From Modestobacter sp. VKM Ac-2986 (lineage in GTDB: Bacteria; Actinomycetota; Actinomycetes; Mycobacteriales; Geodermatophilaceae): 64,000 nt of DNA. Each line of letters opens with the position of its first letter. Position 1 is the first letter of the stretch. Below the pieces are notes generated by a model. The model saw nothing but the letters and a program-made list of their open reading frames with translations. It ran no database searches and was not told the DNA's origin. The stretch covers positions 186,001 to 250,000 of the forward strand of contig NZ_JAPVBH010000002.1 in NCBI RefSeq assembly GCF_026967795.1, given 5' to 3'. Shown in pieces: positions 14,598 to 23,600 of this stretch. Made by a program: the position numbers and the translations under genes.

Positions 14598-14674
14598 GCC
14601 CCCGTACCCCAATCGGCAGAGGGAGCGGATTCAAAACCCGCGCAGTGTGCGTTCGAGTCGCACCGGGGGCACCA
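14598..14674 (+). tRNA. tRNA with anticodon CAA (predicted Leu), class I body
   Basis: Acceptor stem GCCCCCG (14598-14604) pairs with CGGGGGC (14664-14670), followed by discriminator A and an encoded CCA (14672-14674). D-stem CCC/GGG with GG in the D-loop; anticodon arm GCGGA-TTCAAAA-CCCGC with anticodon CAA at 14632-14634; five-base variable loop; T-arm GTGCG-TTCGAGT-CGCAC. CAA reads the leucine codon UUG, but bacterial tRNA-Leu normally has a long class II variable arm, which is absent. The last anticodon-stem pair is an A.C mismatch. Leu identity therefore rests on the anticodon only. Confidence 0.85.
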
Positions 14675-14701
14675 CGACGGTCCAGGACCGCACCGGGAGA
14701 C

Positions 14702-14724
14702 GGCGGTCAGCTCACCTGACCGCC
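14702..14724 (+). terminator. tRNA terminator hairpin 1
   Basis: Perfect 9-bp stem GGCGGTCAG / CTGACCGCC with loop CTCAC, 27 bases after the tRNA 3' end. Confidence 0.75.
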
Positions 14725-14750
14725 TGCCTGCCGCAGCACAGCAGGCAGGC
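14722..14750 (+). terminator. tRNA terminator hairpin 2
   Basis: Perfect 10-bp stem GCCTGCCTGC / GCAGGCAGGC with a 9-base loop. It shares three bases with the preceding hairpin, so the two would compete or act in turn. Confidence 0.65.
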
Positions 14751-14831
14751 CGACGCACCGGCTGGGGACGCCGGCCTGCGGGCCCCGCGGACGCGGACCG
14801 CCCCACCGCCACCACGTCCGCCCCGGGCCAA

Positions 14832-14837
14832 TACCGT
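14832..14837 (+). promoter_or_regulatory. Leaderless -10 box for the PLP decarboxylase
   Basis: TACCGT, a 6-base spacer, then GTG at 14844; this decides that start over the ATG at 14856. Confidence 0.6.
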
Positions 14838-14843
14838 GGCCGT

Positions 14844-16700
14844 GTGACCGGACACATGACCCCCGAGGAGTTCCGCCAGCACGGCCACGAGGTCGTCGAC
14901 TGGATCGCCGACTACTGGGGCCGCATCGGTGAGTTCCCGGTCCGGTCGCAGGTCTCCCCCGGCGACGTCCGGGCCGCGCTGCCGCCCTCGCCGCCGGAGC
15001 AGGGCGAGCCCTTCGCCGCGATCATGGCCGACCTCGACCGCGTGGTCCTGCCGGGCACCACCCACTGGCAGCACCCCGGCTTCTTCGGCTACTTCCCGGC
15101 CAACACCTCCGGGCCCTCCGTGCTCGGCGACCTGCTGTCAGCCGGCCTGGGCGTGCAGGGCATGTCCTGGGTGACCAGCCCGGCGGCCACCGAGGTCGAG
15201 CAGCACGTCATGGACTGGCTGGCCGAGCTGCTGGACCTCCCCGCCTCCTTCCGCTCCACCGGCACCGGCGGCGGCGTCGTCCAGGACTCCAGCTCCGGGG
15301 CCAACCTCATCGCCCTGCTGGCCGCGCTGCACCGGGTCAGCCGGGGCGCCACGCTGCGCCAGGGGGTGCGCCCCGACGAGTACACCGTCTACGTCTCGGC
15401 GCAGACGCACAGCTCGATGGAGAAGGCCGCCCGGATCGCCGGCCTCGGCACCGACGCGATCCGCGTGGTCGAGGTCGACGCGGAGCTGGCCATGAGCCCG
15501 CGGGCGCTGGCCGCCCGGATCGAGCGCGACGTCGCCCGCGGATTCGTCCCCGTCCTGGTCTGCGCCACGGTCGGGACGACGTCGACGACGGCGATCGACC
15601 CGCTGGCCGAGTTGGGCCCGATCTGCCAGCGGCACGGGGTGTGGCTGCACGTCGACGCCGCGTACGCCGGGGTCGCCGCCGTGGCGCCCGAGCTGCGGCC
15701 GCTGCAGGCCGGCGTGGAGTGGGCCGACAGCTACACCACCGACGCGCACAAGTGGCTGCTCACCGGCTTCGACGCCACCCTGTTCTGGGTCGCCGACCGG
15801 GCCGCGCTGACCGGTGCGCTGGCGATCCTCCCCGAGTACCTGCGCAACGCCGCCACCGACGCCGGCGCAGTCGTCGACTACCGCGACTGGCAGATCGAGC
15901 TGGGCCGCCGCTTCCGGGCGCTCAAATTGTGGTTCGTCGTCCGCTGGTACGGCGCCGAGGGACTGCGGGCGCACGTCCGCGAGCACGTGGCGCTGGCCCA
16001 GGAGCTGGCCGGCTGGGCCGAGGCCGACGAGCGGTTCGACGTCGTCGCCCCGCACCCGCTGTCGCTGGTTTGCCTGCGACCCCGCTGGGTGCGCGGTGTG
16101 GACGCCGACGTGGCCACCATGACGCTGCTGGAGCGGCTCAACGACGGCGGCGAGGTGCTCCTGACCCACACGACGGTCGACGGCGCGGCGGTGCTGCGGG
16201 TGGCCATCGGCGCCCCGGCGACCACCCGGGCGCACGTCGAGCGGCTGTGGACCTTGCTGCGCGAGGGCCACGACTGGCTGGCCGACGACTTCGAGGAGCA
16301 GGCCCGCGAGCAGCGCGAGGCCGAGCAGGCCGCCCGCGAGCAGCGCGAGCGGGAGCGGGCCGAGCAGCGCGAGCAGGCCGAGCGCGACCAGGCCGAGCGC
16401 GAGGCGGCCGCCGCAACGGAGAACGCAGTGTCCCCCGCCGACGGAGCGGCGTCGGCTGACGAGGCCGCGCAGCCCGATGCGGCCGCGCAGGTCGACGGCT
16501 CCCAGCCGGCGGACGAGACCCCGCCCGTCGGTGAGGTCGACGACCCGACGTCCGCCGTCCCGGCGACCGACGAGGTCACGCTCACGGACGAGGCCCCGCT
16601 CCCCGAGACGCCCGCGGCGTGGGACGAGACGGCCGCCCAGGCGAGCGCCCAGGCCGACCGGCAGCCGCCCGCGAACCCGGCGGAGCACCCCGCGGGTTGA
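14844..16700 (+). CDS. Pyridoxal-dependent amino acid decarboxylase (group II) with long charged C-terminal tail
   Basis: 618-residue protein. Residues 1-480 are a complete group II decarboxylase like aromatic-L-amino-acid decarboxylase: HPGFFGYFPANTSGPSVLGD, WVTSPAATEVEQHVMDWLAE, the cofactor-binding HVDAAYAGVAAVAPE, and DAHKWLLTGFDATLFWV with the PLP Lys at about 303. The substrate (Trp, Tyr, Phe or DOPA-like) cannot be told. Residues about 481-528 are an almost pure Glu/Gln/Arg/Ala helix (coiled coil or single alpha-helix), and about 529-618 are acidic, Pro/Ala-rich and probably disordered; this tail is not part of the family. The leaderless GTG is supported by TACCGT six bases before it. 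Convergent with tesB. Confidence 0.92.
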   Translation: MTGHMTPEEFRQHGHEVVDWIADYWGRIGEFPVRSQVSPGDVRAALPPSPPEQGEPFAAIMADLDRVVLPGTTHWQHPGFFGYFPANTSGPSVLGDLLSAGLGVQGMSWVTSPAATEVEQHVMDWLAELLDLPASFRSTGTGGGVVQDSSSGANLIALLAALHRVSRGATLRQGVRPDEYTVYVSAQTHSSMEKAARIAGLGTDAIRVVEVDAELAMSPRALAARIERDVARGFVPVLVCATVGTTSTTAIDPLAELGPICQRHGVWLHVDAAYAGVAAVAPELRPLQAGVEWADSYTTDAHKWLLTGFDATLFWVADRAALTGALAILPEYLRNAATDAGAVVDYRDWQIELGRRFRALKLWFVVRWYGAEGLRAHVREHVALAQELAGWAEADERFDVVAPHPLSLVCLRPRWVRGVDADVATMTLLERLNDGGEVLLTHTTVDGAAVLRVAIGAPATTRAHVERLWTLLREGHDWLADDFEEQAREQREAEQAAREQRERERAEQREQAERDQAEREAAAATENAVSPADGAASADEAAQPDAAAQVDGSQPADETPPVGEVDDPTSAVPATDEVTLTDEAPLPETPAAWDETAAQASAQADRQPPANPAEHPAG

Positions 16701-16718
16701 CGGGTCGTGCGCGCTCGT

Positions 16719-16745
16719 CGGGGTGTCCGGGCGACCGGCACCCCG
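16719..16745. terminator. Hairpin between the decarboxylase and tesB
   Basis: 7-bp stem CGGGGTG / CACCCCG with a 13-base loop, in the 67-base gap between convergent genes. Confidence 0.5.
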
Positions 16746-16767
16746 GCGGGTGCGCAGCGGGCCGGGG

Positions 16768-17670
16768 TCACTCCAGGGAGCGGATGAGCCCCTCCTGGAC
16801 GGCGGTGGCGACGTGCGTGCCGTCCGCAGCCCAGATCTGCCCGATGCAGAGCGCGCGACCACTGGCGGCCGCAGGGCTGTCGGTCTCGTAGAGGAACCAC
16901 TCGTCGGCGCGCACCGGCCGGTGGAACCAGATGGCGTGGTCGAGGCTCGCGCCGACCGTCGTCCCGCTCCAGCCGCCACCGATCCGGGCGAGCCCGGCCG
17001 ACAGCAGGGTCAGGTCGCTGACGAAGGTCAGCGCCGCGGCGTGCACGGCGTCCTCGTCGGGCAGCCGGCCGGCGACGCGGAACCACACGCGGGAGGCGGT
17101 GTGCGGGGGCACCCGCGGCGTCGGGTCGAACGGGTCGGCCAGGTAGCGCTGCTCGACCGCCCGCTCCAGCGCCCGCAGCACCGCACCCTGCTCGGGGTGG
17201 GCGGCGGCGACCTCGGCCAGCCCGGGCAGGCCCTCGGGACCGGGCACCTCGGGCATCGGCAGCGAGTGCTCGACGAGCGGGCGCTCCCCCGCGGTGAAGT
17301 CCGCGGTCAGCGCGAAGATGGCGACGTCCTCGCCCTTGCGGGTCTGGCGGGCCACGACCCGGCGGGTGCTGAACGACCGGCCCTCGCGGATCCGGTCGAC
17401 CTCGTAGCGGATCTCCTCGTGCGGGTCGCCCGGGCGCAGGAAGTAGGAGTGCAGCGAGTGCACCGCCCGGTCACCGGACACCGTGGCGTTGGCCGCGGCC
17501 AGCGCCTGCGCGGCGACCTGCCCGCCGAAGATCCGCTGCAGGGGCGTTCGGGGGGTGGTGCCGACGTAGAGGTCGCGTCCCCGCTCCTCCAGGTCCAGCA
17601 CCACCATCAGCCCGGCGGCCGGGGTCTCCCCCGGCCGCCCGCCGCCGTCCCGCACGTCCCCGGCGGTCAC
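16768..17670 (-). CDS. tesB: Acyl-CoA thioesterase II (TesB)
   Basis: 300-residue double-hotdog thioesterase that hydrolyses medium- to long-chain acyl-CoAs in the cytoplasm (family knowledge). First hotdog: QRIFGGQVAAQALAAANATV, VHSLHSYFLRPGDP, IREGRSFSTRRVVARQ. Second hotdog: ASLDHAIWFHRPVRADEWFL, with the Asp of the family triad in SLDHAIWFH, and GQIWAADGTHVATAVQEGLI. The length is normal. The GTG at 17670 overlaps the pyk stop in a GTGA, so it is translationally coupled to pyruvate kinase. Convergent with the decarboxylase. Confidence 0.94.
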   Translation of the reverse strand: MTAGDVRDGGGRPGETPAAGLMVVLDLEERGRDLYVGTTPRTPLQRIFGGQVAAQALAAANATVSGDRAVHSLHSYFLRPGDPHEEIRYEVDRIREGRSFSTRRVVARQTRKGEDVAIFALTADFTAGERPLVEHSLPMPEVPGPEGLPGLAEVAAAHPEQGAVLRALERAVEQRYLADPFDPTPRVPPHTASRVWFRVAGRLPDEDAVHAAALTFVSDLTLLSAGLARIGGGWSGTTVGASLDHAIWFHRPVRADEWFLYETDSPAAASGRALCIGQIWAADGTHVATAVQEGLIRSLE

Positions 17671-19082
17671 GCTTCGGAGCCCACCTCGTGCACACGCACC
17701 AGGTTGGTGGTGCCGGCGGTGTTGGGCGGGCTGCCGGCGATGATGACGACCTGGTCGCCCTCGTGCAGCCGGCCGATGGACAGCAGCGAGAAGTCGACCT
17801 GACCGACCATGTCGTCGGTGTGCGTGACCTCGGGGACCAGGAAGGTCTCCACGCCCCACGACAGCGCCAGCCGGCTGCGCACCCGCGGGTCGGTGGTGAA
17901 GGCCAGGATCGGCAGCCGGGTCTTCACCGACGCCAGGCGCTGGGCGCTGCGGCCGGTGGAGGTGAAGGCCGCCAGCGCGGACACGTTGAGCGCCTCGCCG
18001 ACGTCCTTGGCCGCGCGCACCATGGCACCGGGACGGGAGTGCGAGGCGTGCTTGAGCGGCGGGGCGAGGATCTCGTCGGCCTCGACCGCGCCGATGATCC
18101 GCTCCATCGTCTTGACCGCGACGACGGGGAACTTCCCGACGGAGGTCTCCCCGGACAGCATCACCGCGTCGGCACCGTCGAGCACGGCGTTGGCGACGTC
18201 GGAGGCCTCGGCCCGGGTGGGCCGGGAGTTCTCGATCATCGACTCGAGCATCTGCGTGGCCACGATGACCGGCTTGTTGCGCTCACGGGCGGCCTGCACG
18301 GCGCGCTTCTGCACGAGCGGAACCTGCTCCAGCGGCAGTTCCACGCCGAGGTCGCCGCGGGCGACCATGACGCCGTCGAAGGCGTCGCAGATGGCCTCGA
18401 GGTTCTCGATCGCCTCGGGCTTCTCCAGCTTGGCGATCACCGGGACCTCGACGTCCTCCTGGCGCATGACCTCGCGCACCAGCTCGACGTCCTTGGCGTG
18501 CCGGACGAAGGACAGGGCCACGAAGTCCACGCCCAGGGAGAGGGCGAAGCGCAGGTCGGCGGTGTCCTTGTCGGACATGGCCGGGACGCTGACGGCGACG
18601 CCGGGCAGGGACAGGCCCTTGTTGTTCGAGACCGGCCCGCCCTCGAGCACCAGGCAGAAGACGTCGGGCCCGGCGACCTCGACGACGGTCAGGGCGATCT
18701 TGCCGTCGTCGACGAGCAGGCGGTCACCGACCCGGGCGTCGTTGGCGAGGTCCTTGTACGTGGTGGACACGCGCTCGGCGGTGCCCTCGACGTCCTCGAC
18801 GGTGATGCAGACGCGGCTGCCGGTGGGCCACACGACGGGGCCGTCGGCGAAGGTGCCGAGCCGGATCTTGGGGCCCTGGAGGTCGGCGAGGATGGCCACC
18901 GCGCGGCCGACCTTGTCGCTGGCCTGCCGGACGAGGCGGTAGGCCGTCTCGTGGTCGGCGTGCTTGCCGTGGCTGAAGTTGAGGCGGGCGACGTCCATGC
19001 CGGCCTCGACGAGGGCGGTGATCTGCTCCAGCGAACCGGTTGCCGGGCCCAGCGTGCAGACGATCTTCGCGCGACGTGACAT
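17667..19082 (-). CDS. pyk: Pyruvate kinase
   Basis: 471-residue glycolytic enzyme converting phosphoenolpyruvate and ADP to pyruvate and ATP. Start RRAKIVCTLGPATGS, then MDVARLNFSHG, substrate and metal region VIAKLEKPEAIENLEAI with MVARGDLGVELP, and MLESMIENSRPTRAEASDVA with AVMLSGETSVGKFP, all diagnostic. The length is full and the C-terminal allosteric domain ends VVIIAGSPPNTAGTTN. The ATG at 19082 is preceded by TAGTTT with a 7-base spacer and no ribosome site, so it is probably leaderless. tesB overlaps its stop. Confidence 0.98.
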   Translation of the reverse strand: MSRRAKIVCTLGPATGSLEQITALVEAGMDVARLNFSHGKHADHETAYRLVRQASDKVGRAVAILADLQGPKIRLGTFADGPVVWPTGSRVCITVEDVEGTAERVSTTYKDLANDARVGDRLLVDDGKIALTVVEVAGPDVFCLVLEGGPVSNNKGLSLPGVAVSVPAMSDKDTADLRFALSLGVDFVALSFVRHAKDVELVREVMRQEDVEVPVIAKLEKPEAIENLEAICDAFDGVMVARGDLGVELPLEQVPLVQKRAVQAARERNKPVIVATQMLESMIENSRPTRAEASDVANAVLDGADAVMLSGETSVGKFPVVAVKTMERIIGAVEADEILAPPLKHASHSRPGAMVRAAKDVGEALNVSALAAFTSTGRSAQRLASVKTRLPILAFTTDPRVRSRLALSWGVETFLVPEVTHTDDMVGQVDFSLLSIGRLHEGDQVVIIAGSPPNTAGTTNLVRVHEVGSEA

Positions 19083-19089
19083 GGGGCAG

Positions 19090-19095
19090 AAACTA
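19090..19095 (-). promoter_or_regulatory. Leaderless -10 box for pyk
   Basis: TAGTTT on the minus strand, a 7-base spacer, ATG at 19082. Confidence 0.55.
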
Positions 19096-19105
19096 GTCGC
19101 CCCCC

Positions 19106-19142
19106 GGGGGGACTCGGCGGACCGGGTCCGTCGTGTCCCCCC
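19106..19142 (-). terminator. Terminator after gltD
   Basis: Outer 8-bp stem GGGGGGAC / GTCCCCCC closing an inner GGAC/GTCC stem, 50 bases after the gltD stop and just upstream of the pyk promoter. Confidence 0.6.
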
Positions 19143-19192
19143 GAGGGGGCGTAGTCGTCAGGGACGTCTCGTCCCCGGCGGTGACCAGCGGA

Positions 19193-20680
19193 TCAGGACA
19201 GCGGGACGGCCCGCGGGGTCACCGGACGCGGCAGCATCGAGTTGCCGGTGAGCCAGTTGTCGACCGCCCCGGCCGCCGCCCGGCCCTCGGCGATCGCCCA
19301 GACGATGAGCGACTGGCCGCGGCCCATGTCACCGGCGACGAACACGCCGGGCGTGGTCGACATGTACTCGTCGTCGCGGGCGACCCGGCCGCGCTCGTCG
19401 ACGCCGCAGCCCAGCTGCTCCACCAGGCCGGTGGTCTCCGGGCCGGTGTAGCCCAGCGCCAGCAGCACCAGGTCGGCCGGCAGCTCGCGGGTGCTGCCGG
19501 GCTTCGGCTGCCGCTTGCCGTCGACGACCTCGATCTCGACGACCTCCAGCGCGCGGACGTTGCCCTCGCCGTCGTCGAGGAAGCGCTCGGTGTTGACCGC
19601 GAAGAGCCGGTCACCGCCCTCCTCGTGGGCCGGGGAGACCCGCAGGATCATCTCGTAGGTCGGCCACGGGTTGTCCTGCGGACGGCTGCCGGCCGGGGCC
19701 GGCTTGTAGTCCAGCTGGGCCACCGTCGCCGCGCCCTGGCGCAGCGCGGTGCCCAGGCAGTCCGCGCCGGTGTCGCCGCCGCCGATGATGACCACGTTCT
19801 TGCCGCGGGCGTTGATCGGCGGGTCGTCGAGCTCACCGAGGGCCTCGAGGTTGCCCCCGGGCAGGAACTCCATGGCGAAGTGGACGCCGGCCAGGTCGCG
19901 GCCGGGCAGCGGCAGGTCGCGGGCGATCGGCGTGCCGATGGCCAGGACGACCGCGTCGAACTCCTCGCGCAGCTGCTCGGTGGTGACCGCGCCCTCGCCG
20001 GTGCCTCCGACGTTCACGTCGGTGACGAAGCGGGTGCCCTCGGCGCGCATCTGGTCCAGCCGCCGGTCCAGGTGGCGCTTCTCCATCTTGAACTCGGGGA
20101 TGCCGTAGCGGATGAGCCCGCCGATCCGGTCGTCCCGCTCGTAGACGGTGACCTCGTGCCCGGCCCGGGTCAGCTGCTGGGCGGCGGCGAGGCCGGCCGG
20201 ACCGGAGCCGACGACGGCGACCTTCTTGCCCGTCAGCTCCGCCGGCGGCTGCGGGGTCACCCAGCCGTTGAGGAACGCCTGGTCGATGATCTCCCACTCG
20301 ATGTTCTTGATCGTGACCGGCGCGTTGTCCAGGTTGAGCACGCACGCCGACTCGCACGGCGCCGGGCAGAGCTTGCCGGTGAACTCCGGGAAGTTGTTCG
20401 TCGCGTGCAGCCGCTCGATCGCCTCCTGCCAGTCGTCCCGGCGGGCGAGGTCGTTCCACTCCGGGATCAGGTTGCCCAGCGGGCAGCCGTGGTGGCAGAA
20501 CGGGATGCCGCAGTCCATGCAGCGCGCCGCCTGTTCACGGACGGCCTGCACCGGGAAGACGGCGTCCTCCCCGGTGTCGCGGGTGAGGTACACCTCCTTC
20601 CAGTCCAGCAGGCGCAGGTCGACCGGACGCCGCGGCGGCGTCTGCCGGTCGAACTTCAGGAACCCCGTTGCATCAACCAC
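19193..20680 (-). CDS. gltD: Glutamate synthase (NADPH) small subunit
   Basis: 495-residue flavoprotein that passes electrons from NADPH to the large subunit. N-terminal iron-sulfur region [19 protein letters not shown] (four Cys) plus [11 protein letters not shown] site [23 protein letters not shown] site [15 protein letters not shown], and C-terminal [20 protein letters not shown]. The GTG at 20680 is chosen because GGAGG lies seven bases upstream inside the gltB end, and the protein then begins [12 protein letters not shown], typical of GltD. It overlaps gltB by eight bases. Confidence 0.97.
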   Translation of the reverse strand: MVDATGFLKFDRQTPPRRPVDLRLLDWKEVYLTRDTGEDAVFPVQAVREQAARCMDCGIPFCHHGCPLGNLIPEWNDLARRDDWQEAIERLHATNNFPEFTGKLCPAPCESACVLNLDNAPVTIKNIEWEIIDQAFLNGWVTPQPPAELTGKKVAVVGSGPAGLAAAQQLTRAGHEVTVYERDDRIGGLIRYGIPEFKMEKRHLDRRLDQMRAEGTRFVTDVNVGGTGEGAVTTEQLREEFDAVVLAIGTPIARDLPLPGRDLAGVHFAMEFLPGGNLEALGELDDPPINARGKNVVIIGGGDTGADCLGTALRQGAATVAQLDYKPAPAGSRPQDNPWPTYEMILRVSPAHEEGGDRLFAVNTERFLDDGEGNVRALEVVEIEVVDGKRQPKPGSTRELPADLVLLALGYTGPETTGLVEQLGCGVDERGRVARDDEYMSTTPGVFVAGDMGRGQSLIVWAIAEGRAAAGAVDNWLTGNSMLPRPVTPRAVPLS

Positions 20681-23600
20681 GTGCCGCCTCCATGACAGCT
20701 CGGTCCACGTCGTGCCCGGCGGCCTCGGCGGCCCGTCGGGCCTCCAGGGCACGCCGGTAGTCACGCGGCATGATCACGCTGAACCGCTCGGACCAGCGGC
20801 CCCAGTCGGCGAGCAGGCTGGTCGCCACGGCGGAGCCGGTCGCCTCGCGGTAGCGGACCAGCACCTCCCGCAGCCAGGCCGAGGCCTCGGCGTCGAGCTC
20901 CTCGACCTCCACCATCTCCCGGTTCACCCGGTGCCGGGCGAGGTCCAGCACGTAGGCCACCCCACCGGACATGCCGGCGGCGATGTTGCGTCCGGTCTCG
21001 CCCAGGATCACCGCGGTGCCGCCGGTCATGTACTCCAGGGCGTGGTCACCCACGCCCTCGACGACGGCCAGGGCACCGGAGTTGCGGACGCAGAACCGCT
21101 CCCCCACCCGGCCGCGCAGGAACAGCTCACCGGAGGTCGCGCCGTAGCCGATGACGTTGCCGGCGATGACGTTGTCCTCGGCGGCGAAGGACGCCTCGGG
21201 CGCGGGGCGGACCACGACGTGCCCGCCGGACAGTCCCTTGCCGACGTAGTCGTTGGCGTCCCCGACCAGGGTCATGGTGATCCCGCGGGGCAGGAAGGCG
21301 CCGAAGGACTGACCGGCCGACCCGGTGAAGGTCAGGTCGATCGTGCCGTCGGGCAGCCCCTCGCCACCGAAGCGGCGGGTCACCATCGAGCCCAGCATCG
21401 TGCCGACGGTGCGGTTGACGTTGCGCACCGGCAGCTCCAGGTGCACCGGGCGGGCGTCGAGCAGCGCGCCCTCGCACAGCTGGATGAGCGTCTGGTCCAG
21501 GGCGACGTCCAGGCCGTGGTCCTGGTCGCGCACCTTGCGCCGCGGGGTGCCCTCGGGCATGTCCGGGACGGCGACGATCGGGCTCAGGTCGAGACCCGAG
21601 GCCTTCCAGTGGTCGACCGCCGGGGCGACGTCGAGCAGCTCGGCGTGCCCGACGGCCTCGTCGATGGAGCGGAAGCCGAGGGCGGCCAGGTACTCGCGCA
21701 CCTGCTGGGCGATGAACTCGAAGAACGTCACGACGAACTCCGGCTGCCCGGTGAACCGCTTGCGCAGCTCCGGGTTCTGGGTCGCGACACCGACCGGGCA
21801 GGTGTCGAGGTGACAGACGCGCATCATCACGCAGCCCTCGACCACCAGCGGCGCGGTGGCGAAGCCGAACTCCTCGGCCCCGAGGAGCGCGGCGACGATG
21901 ACGTCCCGGCCGGTCTTCATCTGCCCGTCGACCTGGACCACGATGCGGTCGCGCAGGCCGTTGGCCAGCAGCGTCTGCTGGGTCTCGGCCAGGCCGATCT
22001 CCCACGGGGTGCCGGCGTGCTTGAGCGAGGTCAGCGGTGCCGCACCGGTGCCCCCGTCGAAGCCGGAGACCAGGACGACGTCGGCCTTGGCCTTGCTCAC
22101 CCCGGCCGCGACCGTGCCGATCCCGGACTCCGAGACCAGCTTGACGTGCACCCGCGCCTCGTTGTTGGCGTTCTTGAGGTCGTGGATGAGCTGCTTGAGG
22201 TCCTCGATCGAGTAGATGTCGTGGTGCGGCGGCGGGCTGATCAGGCCGACGCCGGGCGTGGAGTGCCGGGTGCGGGCGATCCAGGGGTAGACCTTGCTGC
22301 CGGGCAGCTGGCCGCCCTCGCCGGGCTTGGCACCCTGCGCCATCTTGATCTGGATGTCGTCGGCGTTGACCAGGAACTCGCTGGTCACCCCGAACCGGCC
22401 GCTGGCCACCTGCTTGATGCCCGAGCGGCGCAGGTCGCCGTTGGCGTCGGGGGTGAACCGGCCGGCGTCCTCACCGCCCTCCCCGCTGTTGGACCGGCCA
22501 CCGAGCCGGTTCATCGCGATCGCCAGCGTCTCGTGCGCCTCGGCGGAGATCGAGCCGTAGCTCATCGCGCCGGTCTGGAAGCGCTTGACGATCTCGCTGA
22601 TCGGCTGCACCTCCTCGATCGGCAGCGCCGGGCGCTCACCGGTCTTGAGGGTGAACAGCCCGCGCAGCGTCGCCGCCTTGGCCGACAGGCCGTCGACGGC
22701 CTCGGTGTAGCGCTGGAAGACGTCGTACTGCCGGGACCGGGTGGCGTGCTGGAGCAGGAACACCGTCTCGGGGTTGAACAGGTGCACCTCGCCCTCGCGG
22801 CGCCACTGGTACTCCCCGCCGGTCTCCAGCCGGCGGTGCGCGGTCTCGGTCGCGTTCGGCGGCCAGGCCCGGCGGTGGCGCATGGCCACCTCCTCGGCGA
22901 GCACGTCCAGGCCGACGCCGTCCAGGGTGGCCGGGGTGCCGGTGAAGTACTCCTCGACGACGGCCTTGCTCAAGCCGACGGTCTCGAAGATCTGCGCCAT
23001 CGTGTACGAGCCGACGGTGCTGATGCCCATCTTGCTCATCACCTTCAGCACGCCCTTGCCCATGGCCTTGACCACGTTGCGGACGGCCTGGGCCGGCTGC
23101 ACGCCGGTGAGGGTGCCGGTGCGGATCAGGTCCTCGACGCTCTCGAAGGCCAGGTAGGGGTTGACCGCGGCGGCGCCGTAGCCCAGCAGCAGTGCGACGT
23201 GGTGCACCTCGCGGCAGTCGCCGGTCTCGACGACCAGGCCGACCTGCATCCGGGTGCGCTCGCGCACCAGGTGGTGGTGGACGGCGGCGGTCATCAGCAG
23301 CGACGGGATCGGCGCGCGCTTCTCGTCGCTGTCCCGGTCGGACAGCACGATCACGCGGGCGCCGGCGGCGATGGCCTTGCTGACCTTGGTGCGCAGGTCC
23401 TCGATCGCCTGGGCCAGCGCCGCTCCCCCGCCGGTGACGTCGAAGTGGCCGGTGATCCGCACGGCGGCGAAGCCGGGGAGGTCCCCGTCGTCGTCGATGT
23501 GCAGGATCTTGGCCAGCTCGTCGTTGTCGATGACCGGGTAGGGCAGGTGCACCTGACGGCAGGACGCCGGGCTCGCGCCGAGCAGGCTCTGCTCCGGGCC

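Noticed and set aside
14844-16700. Decarboxylase as part of a secondary-metabolite cluster
   Set aside because: Its neighbours are tesB, pyk and a tRNA; no NRPS, PKS, terpene or RiPP enzymes are nearby.
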